Assembly: GCA_002308115.1 (NCBI GenBank)
Contig: DBVJ01000048.1
Location: forward strand, 1-5,334
Direction: 5' to 3'
Source: Lachnospiraceae bacterium UBA1267
Lineage (GTDB): Bacteria > Bacillota > Clostridia > Lachnospirales > Lachnospiraceae
Length of the DNA stretch: 5,334 nt
The translations under genes were made by a program, and so were the position numbers. A model generated the notes under the pieces. It saw only the letters and a list, made by a program, of their open reading frames with translations, was not told where the DNA came from and searched no databases. Numbering within the stretch: the stretch's first letter is position 1; the number at the start of each line of letters is the position of its first letter. Below, in pieces: positions 1 through 5,334 of the stretch.

Positions 1-884
1 TCATCGGCGACATCCCGATCTATGTGGCCATGGATTCCGCGGACGTCTGGTCCGAGCCCTGGTATTTCCAGCTCAATGAGAAAAATGTGCCCAACGAAGT
101 CGCAGGTGTTCCGCCGGATCAGTTCACCGCGGACGGCCAGCTCTGGGGCAACCCGCTCTACAACTGGGACCTGATGGCCAGAGACGGCTACAACTGGTGG
201 ATCCGCCGTGTCGGCGGCGCTTCGCGCCTCTTTGACGTCATCCGCATCGATCATTTCCGCGGCATTGAGAGCTACTGGGCCGTGCCTTTCGGCGAATCGA
301 CCGCGAAGAACGGGCACTGGAACCCGGGTCCGGGCCTCTATTTCGTCGAAGTCCTGAAGAACTGGTTCCGCGACCTGCGTTACATTGCGGAAGACCTCGG
401 CTATCTGACGCCCGACGTGAAGAGAATGGTGGCGGACTCGGGTCTTCCGAGCATGCGTGTCATGGAATTTGCCTTCGACGGGCACGGCGATTCGATCTAT
501 CTGCCGCACAACTGCACGCCGAACACGGTCTGCTACATGGGTACGCACGACAATGACACCGCGCTCGGCTGGGTCTCTTCTCTGGACCCGAAGAGCTACC
601 GTTTCGCGCAGGAATATATGCACATTACGGAAGACGAAGGCTGGTGCTGGGGCATGATCCGTTCCGGCATGGCGACCTCCTCGATGCTGTTCATCGTCCA
701 GATGCAGGATCTTCTGGAACTGGGCGGCGAAGCCCGCATGAACACGCCGGGCACCGCGAGCGGCAACTGGCAGTGGCGCATGCTGCCGGGACGTCTTTCC
801 AAAGACCTCGCGAAGAAGCTGTATCATTACACGGAAACCTACAAGCGTCTCCCCGCGCTTTACAGCGAAAGCGCGGAGGAATGA
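1..884 (+). CDS. malQ: 4-alpha-glucanotransferase (amylomaltase, GH77), 5'-truncated by window edge
   Basis: This cytoplasmic enzyme moves alpha-1,4-glucan segments between maltodextrins, releasing glucose and lengthening chains for phosphorylase. The frame enters at base 3 and gives 293 visible residues; GH77 enzymes are usually about 500, so roughly the first 200 lie upstream of the window. The visible part opens with the family segment IGDIPIYVAMDSADVW, then DGQLWGNPLYNW. The three GH77 catalytic carboxylates are all present: the nucleophile Asp in RIDHFRG (codon 249-251), the acid/base Glu in AEDLG (390-392), and the transition-state Asp in THDND (549-551). The conserved C-terminal segment with EARMNTPGT and NWQWRM follows, and the protein ends normally at TGA 882-884. 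It therefore looks like an intact, active enzyme cut only by the window edge. The next gene starts 68 bases downstream on the same strand. Family assignment is close to certain; the specific physiological role (maltose or glycogen) cannot be told from this fragment. Confidence 0.97.
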   Translation, partial: IGDIPIYVAMDSADVWSEPWYFQLNEKNVPNEVAGVPPDQFTADGQLWGNPLYNWDLMARDGYNWWIRRVGGASRLFDVIRIDHFRGIESYWAVPFGESTAKNGHWNPGPGLYFVEVLKNWFRDLRYIAEDLGYLTPDVKRMVADSGLPSMRVMEFAFDGHGDSIYLPHNCTPNTVCYMGTHDNDTALGWVSSLDPKSYRFAQEYMHITEDEGWCWGMIRSGMATSSMLFIVQMQDLLELGGEARMNTPGTASGNWQWRMLPGRLSKDLAKKLYHYTETYKRLPALYSESAEE

Positions 885-904
885 CGGCTCGGATCTGACA
901 GAAC

Positions 905-931
905 GGAAAGGCGGCGGCGGGCCGCCTTTCC
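905..931 (+). terminator. Perfect 11-bp hairpin after malQ without U-tract (partial terminator or mRNA 3'-end element)
   Basis: GGAAAGGCGGC at 905-915 pairs perfectly with GCCGCCTTTCC at 921-931 around a 5-base loop (916-920). The stem starts 20 bases after the malQ stop. The sequence after it is CATAGAAAGGG, not a T-run, so it does not fit a canonical intrinsic terminator. It could act as a weak or factor-assisted terminator, protect the malQ mRNA 3' end, or set the level of read-through into the next gene. The structure is certain at sequence level; the function is inferred. Confidence 0.55.
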
Positions 932-934
932 CAT

Positions 935-942
935 AGAAAGGG
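935..942 (+). promoter_or_regulatory. Ribosome binding site of the deaminase-like gene
   Basis: AGAAAGGG lies 10 bases upstream of the ATG at 953 and supports that start. It begins only four bases after the preceding hairpin ends, so the hairpin and an initiating ribosome would compete for space. Confidence 0.6.
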
Positions 943-952
943 TTCACACGGC

Positions 953-3517
953 ATGAAGGAATCGGCAAAATTCGGAACCTTTTATCTGGACAAAGAGAAA
1001 GACCTCATCGTCGACCTTACACTGGAAGGCGATGAGATGCATTACGTGCTCCGCACCCCCAACCACGGGACCGGAAACCTCATCCGCAACCTGGCCAGAC
1101 TCTGTAATCTCCCGCTCTCGGAAGGCGAGGACGGTCTGATGGTCGTGAGGGGCACCGTGCCTTGCTACATCGACCGCGACAACCGGAAGATGTACATTTT
1201 CCGCCTTCTCGATACGAAGGTCGCCTCGATCTTCCCGGACGGCTCCATCGAGATCAAGGCCTCGATTCCCGCCATTTCCAAGACGTTGATGAGCCAGACC
1301 AAACACTATGATCTGGACTTCAAGAAGACCATCGTCAAGACCTACATTCTCAATGAATGCAAGTTCCACACGGACCTGCACACGCACATGAACGCGAATC
1401 TGGATCCGGACGTCCTGATCGCGCTGGGCATCCGCCACGAGGTCGCCTATCCGCTCTACTACATCCGGAAACTGGGACTCCGGCTTTCGGACGAGCAGGC
1501 CGGAGCGCTTGAGAAAGCCCGTCAGGAAACTGAACGGATCGTGATGGATGAGGTGCAGAAGCTCCGGGAAGGCGATGAAGCCGACAAGCTGTCCGGCGGG
1601 CTTCTTCAGGGCAAGCACCTCCGCCGCCGGATCGAAGACCGGACGGTCATCAATTTCGCCGATCTCATTTTGAACGATCCGGAAAATGCAGCCTATAACA
1701 TTCCCAGGATCCGCGCGTCGCTTGCGGTCATGAAAGACGGACAGGCCGTGTTCACCAATCTGGAGAAGGTCTATCTGTACCGCTATGTGTTCACCAAAGG
1801 TACGACGATTGCGGGCGCCAGGGGCGTCTTCAGCGAGAAAAAGATCGACAGGATCCCCGATCCGGACATTGTCCGTGTGCTGAAGCAGATGCTGAAAGAC
1901 CGGGAGTCGCCGGAATACAAGGACAATTCTTTATTCCAGAACGGGCTTCTGTGGATTGCCAGACAATACCAGCGAAGCGGTATCTCCTACGCGGAGATCT
2001 CCGACACCTCTCTGGTCAAGCGCGCGCAGGCCGCACAGCGTCTCGCCGAGATCCATGAGATCATGCCGAAAGCCACCCGTGAGACCGGCGTGACGCTTCG
2101 TTTCCTGGCCGCGCTCCGGCGTGTCCCGCTGACGATCATCCGGGACCGCGCGCAAGGCAACGACTATTTCCGCGAGAATCTGCCGGTCCTTGGCGCAATC
2201 GCCTGCGATCCTTACGTTGCGGGCTGCGATATCGTCGGTGAAGAGATCAACGACATCCGCGATCTGGCGCCTGTGATCCGGGGGCTTGTTTCCATTGCGG
2301 AACGAAATCCCGGCTTCGTTTTCCGCGTCCACGCGGGCGAAAACGATTCGCTTCCGGACAACATTTTAAACTCGATCCGCTGTGTGCGTCAGTCTCTTTC
2401 GCCGGGGCAGCCCATGCCCAGGATCCGCATCGGCCACGGTCTCTACACGCCCGGCCTTCACACGAAGAAAGGTCAGCTTCTTCTGGAAGAACTTCAGAGT
2501 TCCGGGGCGGTGCTGGAATTCCAGATCACCTCGAACGTCCGCCTGAACAACCTCTCCACCCCTGCCGTCCACCCCATCCGTCAGTATCTGGCGGCCGGTC
2601 TCCCCTGCGTACAGGGCACGGACGGCGGCGCGCTGTACGGCACGGATTCCATCGACGAAGAACTCGCATTGACGAAAATGCTGGACCTTACCCGGGAGGA
2701 TCTCCTCCTGATGCGGAAGGCGGAAGACCGCATTCTCAAGGAAAGCCTCGCGGTTTTCCGGAAGAAAGCGGCGCAGTTTGAAGCAATGCTCCAGGAAAGC
2801 GGTCAGAATGCCCGGGACTTCCTCCGGGAACGTGTCGGTCGCGCGGAGCCTGTCACGGAAGCGCTTCCCGCAAACGCCTACAAAGAAGAATCCGCGGAAG
2901 TTTTCAAAGACGCGGTCCGTCTGCTTCCGGACGAACTGGTGCCGATCGTCGTGGCGGGCGGAAGTTATAACAACGCACGGCACACGACAAAGCTTCGCGC
3001 TGACATCTGCGCGCTTCTGGACGAACTGGTCGAAAAGGCGGATCCCGACAAGGTTTACTTTGTCATCGGCTACCGGCTCTCCGGCTATGAAAAATATCTT
3101 CTCACAAGGAACAAGGCGCTTCCGGAAGGCCGGCGGAAACAGATTTTCGCCTATGTGCCCTCTGAGATCTCTCCGGCCCGTATCCGTCCGCTCCTCCGTT
3201 CGGGCGTCGGCATCCGTGTGGGCATCGATCCCTCGGGACTCGGCATCTATAAAAGCGTGACGCACGAGATCTTCAAGCGCCGCCCGGCCATATTGCTCGT
3301 GCTGGACGGGCATTCCGCGGCCGTCAATCTGATCCAGGACGCCAAGAACAGCGACCATCCCAGAAAGGTCAGAGGCCGCATGTTCCTTTCCGCCCATGCC
3401 CGTACCATCCGTCAGAAAGCCTCCTCTCTTCAGGGCTATGCGGAATTATTCTCCGACACCACCGGTTTTGCGGATCGTATCATCGGCGCCGCGGACCGTA
3501 TTCTTCCGGGAAAATAA
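953..3517 (+). CDS. Adenosine/AMP deaminase-superfamily metal-dependent hydrolase with C-terminal Rossmann/SLOG-like domain
   Basis: This 854-residue protein lacks a signal peptide or membrane segment, so it is probably cytoplasmic. Residues 1-135 are an unassigned, beta-rich N-terminal region. The amidohydrolase core spans about 136-615. HTH in DLHTHMN gives metal ligands H143 and H145; YAEIS (346-350) and VAGCDIVGEE (422-431) match ADA barrel strands; HAGE gives H460 and catalytic E463; IGHG gives H495; EFQITSN (522-528) matches the ADA TSN strand; GTDGG gives metal ligand D557. By family knowledge these correspond to mouse ADA H15, H17, H214, E217, H238 and D295, so hydrolytic deamination chemistry is plausible. 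Differences: N147 stands where ADA has Asp19, G558 where it has Asp296, and the HxH-to-YAE spacing is about 200 residues, far longer than in classical ADA (nearer AMP deaminase). Residues about 655-850 form an alternating beta/alpha domain starting VVAGGSY, possibly nucleotide-binding (SLOG type; inference). Superfamily membership is confident; the substrate is unknown. It may be co-transcribed with malQ and is closed by a strong terminator. Confidence 0.88.
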   Translation: MKESAKFGTFYLDKEKDLIVDLTLEGDEMHYVLRTPNHGTGNLIRNLARLCNLPLSEGEDGLMVVRGTVPCYIDRDNRKMYIFRLLDTKVASIFPDGSIEIKASIPAISKTLMSQTKHYDLDFKKTIVKTYILNECKFHTDLHTHMNANLDPDVLIALGIRHEVAYPLYYIRKLGLRLSDEQAGALEKARQETERIVMDEVQKLREGDEADKLSGGLLQGKHLRRRIEDRTVINFADLILNDPENAAYNIPRIRASLAVMKDGQAVFTNLEKVYLYRYVFTKGTTIAGARGVFSEKKIDRIPDPDIVRVLKQMLKDRESPEYKDNSLFQNGLLWIARQYQRSGISYAEISDTSLVKRAQAAQRLAEIHEIMPKATRETGVTLRFLAALRRVPLTIIRDRAQGNDYFRENLPVLGAIACDPYVAGCDIVGEEINDIRDLAPVIRGLVSIAERNPGFVFRVHAGENDSLPDNILNSIRCVRQSLSPGQPMPRIRIGHGLYTPGLHTKKGQLLLEELQSSGAVLEFQITSNVRLNNLSTPAVHPIRQYLAAGLPCVQGTDGGALYGTDSIDEELALTKMLDLTREDLLLMRKAEDRILKESLAVFRKKAAQFEAMLQESGQNARDFLRERVGRAEPVTEALPANAYKEESAEVFKDAVRLLPDELVPIVVAGGSYNNARHTTKLRADICALLDELVEKADPDKVYFVIGYRLSGYEKYLLTRNKALPEGRRKQIFAYVPSEISPARIRPLLRSGVGIRVGIDPSGLGIYKSVTHEIFKRRPAILLVLDGHSAAVNLIQDAKNSDHPRKVRGRMFLSAHARTIRQKASSLQGYAELFSDTTGFADRIIGAADRILPGK

Positions 3518-3535
3518 CGGGAAAACCGATTTTTC

Positions 3536-3561
3536 GGGCGGCCCTCGGGCCGCTCTTTTTT
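3536..3561 (+). terminator. Strong intrinsic (Rho-independent) terminator
   Basis: Bases 3536-3543 pair with 3548-3555 (8 bp, GC-rich, one G-U pair) around a CTCG tetraloop, directly followed by six T residues at 3556-3561. It begins 19 bases after the deaminase-like stop codon and should end that transcript. Confidence 0.92.
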
Positions 3562-3581
3562 GATATGTTTCATCGGACGAT

Positions 3582-3612
3582 TTGACAAAAAGACACAAGT
3601 AGGCTATATAAT
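3582..3612 (+). promoter_or_regulatory. Sigma-A/sigma-70 promoter for the surface-protein gene
   Basis: A perfect -35 box TTGACA sits at 3582-3587. The -10 region CTATATAATATAG offers TATATA at 3605-3610 with an ideal 17-base spacer, or a perfect TATAAT at 3607-3612 with a 19-base spacer. Transcription would start near 3617-3620, giving a leader of about 50 bases. The -10 region is itself a 6-bp inverted repeat (3604-3609 and 3611-3616). Position between a terminator and the next start codon supports the call. Confidence 0.88.
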
Positions 3613-3652
3613 ATAGGTCTATTTTCCTGAAGGACGAATCTGACTGATTTTT

Positions 3653-3659
3653 GAAAGGA
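3653..3659 (+). promoter_or_regulatory. Ribosome binding site that decides the start of the surface-protein gene
   Basis: GAAAGGA lies 12 bases upstream of ATG 3672. An in-frame TTG at 3651 overlaps this site and so is unlikely to be the start. Beginning at 3672 also gives a textbook signal sequence, with Lys/His/Arg at the very N-terminus followed by a hydrophobic stretch. Confidence 0.7.
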
Positions 3660-3671
3660 TCTTACGACATT

Positions 3672-5219
3672 ATGAAGCATAAATTATATCGGATCCTGAC
3701 GGTGTTCCTCGCGGTGCTTCTCATCGCGGGGGCGGTTTACGCGGCCCGTCTGGTCTATGTTTTCGCAGATGGAGAATCCACGGATGCGCCGACCGAGGCG
3801 ACCAATCCGCCGACAGAACCCACCGAACCGCCAACCAATCCGCCCACGGAACCGCCGACCAATCCGCCGACCGATCCGCCGACGGATCCGCCCACAGAGC
3901 CTCCGACAGAGCCGCCCACAGGCCCCTCCGATCCTACCGATCCGCCCACAGAGCCCCCCACAGATCCGGGCCATACCCATTCTCATGCGGAAGGGGATGC
4001 CGGAACCGTGATCAAGGAAGCCTCCTGCACGGAAGAAGGCCAGGTTGAGTATATCTGTGCGGTCTGCGGCGAACATTATACCGAATCCATTCCCGCCCTC
4101 GGCCATGCGTGGGGCGAATGGCAGGAAGTCACCCCGGCCACGTATGAAAGCACGGGCCTTAAGAAGCATGTCTGCAGCCGCTGCGGCGCAGAAGAGACCG
4201 AATCGATCCCGACGATCCCCTATCCCGAGGGATCCATCGTTGACGTTGCGTTCACGGTGACCGGCGGCAAATTCTCCGACGGCTCCACACAGAAGAACGT
4301 CCCCGTCATCAAGTATGAAAATGGTGTTCCGAGCCGCAACGGCGTCGGCCATCTGAAACAGGAACAGATCCCGACGGACATGATCCCGGACGAAGGTTAT
4401 GCCGACGGTTTCTGGGCCGATCCCGCGCCTAGTCCGTCTCTTGACATTACCGCCAACACGACTTTCGCCTACAGCTATACGGGCACTTTCAACTACAACG
4501 GAACCTACACCTCCTATAACGGCCCCTGGCGTCCGACGACTCCGACACAGCCCAGACCGACACAGCCGACGCAGCCCAGACCGACGCAGCCGACCACGGA
4601 CAACCCGACTGAAAGCGAAGTCCCGATCGCTGAGGATGACATTCTTCTGGTGAACGGCGAGGCCGGAGACTACGGCGAGCTGATCCAGGTCGGCGATGAG
4701 CAGTTCTGGGCCTATCATCTGCCCCAGGGCTCCTATCTCATCACCAACGAAGGCGATGACGCGGCCAGCATTTCCATTTTCAGCGACGACACGCTCGTGA
4801 ACGCGGAAGGGAAGGTCGTTCCGGCTCAGCAGTATGCCAATATCGTGCTTCAGAGCGGTGCCTCTTCCGACTTTGTTGTCATGCTTGACTCGGACCGCTA
4901 TGTCCGTCTTTCGGACGGCGCAAAGGTACGCTTTGTGCTGGGCGAAGAGCCGGTCGAATCCGATTCCGAAACAGAGACCGAGACGACCAGCGCCATAGAG
5001 GAATCCACGTCGGATCCGGCATCCGAGAGCGCGGAGGCCTCCGAGACCGAGCCTTCCGATCCCGGCAGACAGTCTATGGTGCTCTGGCCTTTCATCGTCG
5101 TTCTCGCCCTGCTCCTCGCAGGACTCGGCGTCCTCATTTTCTTCATCGTACGGCTTCTTAAAAAGTCCGGTTCGGATGAAGGCGGGGATTCCGCGGACGA
5201 TGAAGAAGAGGATGAGTGA
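3672..5219 (+). CDS. Secreted, membrane-anchored modular surface protein with Pro-Thr linkers and CxxC repeats
   Basis: I do not recognise a named gene. The 515-residue product has, in order: a basic start and hydrophobic segment (about 6-25, signal peptide or anchor; VYA/A and VFA/D are possible cleavage sites); a Pro-Thr-Glu/Asp/Asn linker (40-99); a His-rich GHTHSH patch (100-105); two Cys-x-x-Cys repeats (113-145 and 152-181); a beta domain (about 186-271) ending DITANTTFAYSYTG, like repeat modules of Gram-positive surface proteins; a second Pro-Thr-Gln linker (288-315); another probable beta-rich domain (317-425); an acidic Ser/Glu/Thr stalk (426-467); a hydrophobic helix starting MVLWPFIVV (469-494); then RLLKK and an acidic 15-20-residue tail. 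No LPXTG sorting signal is seen, so anchoring is by the C-terminal helix, with the tail in the cytoplasm. It has its own promoter, so it is a separate transcription unit from the deaminase-like gene. A binding or envelope-structural role is inferred; no catalytic motif is visible. Confidence 0.9.
   Translation: MKHKLYRILTVFLAVLLIAGAVYAARLVYVFADGESTDAPTEATNPPTEPTEPPTNPPTEPPTNPPTDPPTDPPTEPPTEPPTGPSDPTDPPTEPPTDPGHTHSHAEGDAGTVIKEASCTEEGQVEYICAVCGEHYTESIPALGHAWGEWQEVTPATYESTGLKKHVCSRCGAEETESIPTIPYPEGSIVDVAFTVTGGKFSDGSTQKNVPVIKYENGVPSRNGVGHLKQEQIPTDMIPDEGYADGFWADPAPSPSLDITANTTFAYSYTGTFNYNGTYTSYNGPWRPTTPTQPRPTQPTQPRPTQPTTDNPTESEVPIAEDDILLVNGEAGDYGELIQVGDEQFWAYHLPQGSYLITNEGDDAASISIFSDDTLVNAEGKVVPAQQYANIVLQSGASSDFVVMLDSDRYVRLSDGAKVRFVLGEEPVESDSETETETTSAIEESTSDPASESAEASETEPSDPGRQSMVLWPFIVVLALLLAGLGVLIFFIVRLLKKSGSDEGGDSADDEEEDE
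3789..3968 (+). repeat. Degenerate coding repeat for the Pro-Thr linker
   Basis: About 60 codons consist mainly of P-T-(E/D/N)-P units, built from variants of CCGACNGANCCG and CCNACNAATCCG. The DNA repeat is imperfect because codon third positions vary. At protein level it forms an extended stalk holding the downstream domains off the membrane. Repeats of this type can change length by slippage. Confidence 0.85.
4008..4214 (+). repeat. Two tandem Cys-x-x-Cys protein repeats, the second degenerate
   Basis: The first unit (4008-4106) has the form EASCTEEG..EYICAVCG..ESIPALGH, and the second (4125-4214) TPATYESTG..KHVCSRCG..ESIPTI. Shared positions include the T/S-G turn, the V/I-C-x-x-C-G knuckle and the ESIP end. 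The first unit has three cysteines (protein 119, 129, 132). In the second (168, 171) the leading Cys is replaced by Tyr. Such units recur in Clostridia cell-surface proteins; zinc binding or disulfides are possible but not shown. Confidence 0.75.
4542..4589 (+). repeat. Two 24-bp tandem repeats in the second Pro-Thr linker
   Basis: Units at 4542-4565 and 4566-4589 each encode PTQPRPTQ and differ only at two A/G positions (ACA versus GCA within the CCGACRCAG blocks). Near-identity at DNA level suggests a recent in-frame duplication. Confidence 0.85.
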
Positions 5220-5225
5220 TCCTCT
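5207..5225 (+). other. Small hairpin over the stop codon of the surface-protein gene (weak terminator candidate)
   Basis: AGAGGAT at 5207-5213 pairs with ATCCTCT at 5219-5225 around a 5-base loop containing the first two bases of the TGA stop. No T-run follows directly; only CTTTT at 5233-5237 and six Ts at 5258-5263 lie further on. Termination here would be inefficient, leaving read-through into the next gene possible. Confidence 0.3.
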
Positions 5226-5284
5226 CCCGACGCTTTTGATTTCATCGTTCCGTTCACTTTTTTAAAACCCCCAGAGATCTACAC

Positions 5285-5289
5285 GGAGG
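5285..5289 (+). promoter_or_regulatory. Strong ribosome binding site for the gene starting at 5297
   Basis: GGAGG is placed 7 bases before ATG 5297, an ideal spacing, and shows that a real gene begins at the right edge. No convincing promoter is seen in the 77-base spacer. Confidence 0.85.
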
Positions 5290-5296
5290 TTCACAA

Positions 5297-5334
5297 ATGA
5301 TCAGTATCCATTATGTCGGCTACGACGTTACGGG
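5297..5334 (+). CDS. N-terminus of an unidentified gene, truncated by window end
   Basis: Twelve complete codons give MISIHYVGYDVT before the window ends. The ATG is supported by a strong ribosome binding site. The N-terminus faintly resembles the starts of some Clostridia AraC-family regulators with an N-terminal cupin-type domain, but this is a loose memory-based resemblance over 12 residues and should not be used as an assignment. It lies 77 bases after the surface-protein gene on the same strand and could share its transcript. Confidence 0.7.
   Translation, partial: MISIHYVGYDVT

Noticed and set aside
944..1618. Long minus-strand open frame (224 codons) opposite the start of the deaminase-like gene
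   Set aside because: It lies antisense to a gene with clear family motifs, has no recognisable domain, and is the kind of open frame that GC-rich codon use produces on the other strand.
2366..3397. Long minus-strand open frame (343 codons) opposite the deaminase-like gene
   Set aside because: Its composition is rich in Arg, Gly, Asp and Val with no motif, and it covers the conserved IGHG/TSN/TDG coding region on the + strand; it is a shadow frame.
3507..3525. Direct repeat CGGGAAAA (3507-3514 and 3518-3525) with 11-base spacing across the deaminase-like stop codon
   Set aside because: It is only 8 bases, sits at a gene end just before a terminator, and has no promoter nearby; chance is the simplest explanation.
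3651..3671. Seven-residue upstream extension of the surface protein from TTG 3651
   Set aside because: The TTG overlaps the ribosome binding site GAAAGGA; starting at ATG 3672 gives a proper signal sequence.
3789..3968. CRISPR-like or regulatory repeat array in the Pro-Thr region
   Set aside because: There are no unique spacers between constant repeats; the periodicity follows codons and is explained by the encoded linker.
3684..4718. Minus-strand open frame with Arg/Gly repeats opposite the surface protein
   Set aside because: The repeats simply mirror the Pro-Thr codons read antisense, and the + strand has the promoter, ribosome binding site, signal sequence and membrane helix.
5226..5296. 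Possible promoter or terminator in the spacer before the last gene
   Set aside because: There is a T-run at 5258-5263 but no stem before it, and no -35/-10 pair with acceptable spacing was found.

Overview
The window reads as GC-rich chromosomal DNA of a Firmicutes-type bacterium, most likely an uncultured gut Clostridia (Lachnospiraceae/Oscillospiraceae-like). This is inferred from a consensus sigma-A promoter, GGAGG-type ribosome binding sites, a GC-stem/U-tract terminator, and a surface protein with Pro-Thr linkers and Cys-x-x-Cys repeats of the kind common in Clostridia. No mobile element, tRNA, rRNA or CRISPR array is visible. All recognised genes lie on the + strand.

Layout: (1) 1-884, the C-terminal part of a 4-alpha-glucanotransferase (malQ, GH77), with all three catalytic carboxylates visible. 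(2) 885-952, a short spacer with a perfect 11-bp hairpin that lacks a U-tract. (3) 953-3517, an 854-residue multidomain protein. It has an adenosine/AMP-deaminase-type metal-dependent hydrolase core, a long unassigned N-terminal region, and a C-terminal Rossmann-like domain that may be a SLOG-type nucleotide-sensing module. A strong intrinsic terminator follows. (4) 3562-3671, a strong promoter and a leader of about 50 nt. (5) 3672-5219, a secreted, membrane-anchored, modular surface protein. (6) 5220-5296, a short spacer, then the first 12 codons of another gene at 5297.

malQ and the deaminase-like gene may share a transcript, with the spacer hairpin possibly tuning the downstream level. The terminator at 3536-3561 and the promoter at 3582-3612 then start a separate unit for the surface protein. 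The products have no evident shared pathway: maltodextrin/glycogen metabolism, a probable nucleotide-related amidohydrolase, and an envelope protein.

The most interesting object is the deaminase-like protein. It keeps the complete zinc and proton-transfer residues of adenosine deaminase, but two substrate-contact aspartates are changed (Asp19 to Asn, Asp296 to Gly), and it carries an apparent C-terminal nucleotide-binding domain. It is similar in size to the RdrB deaminase of RADAR defence, but no RdrA-like ATPase is in view, so a defence role is speculation.
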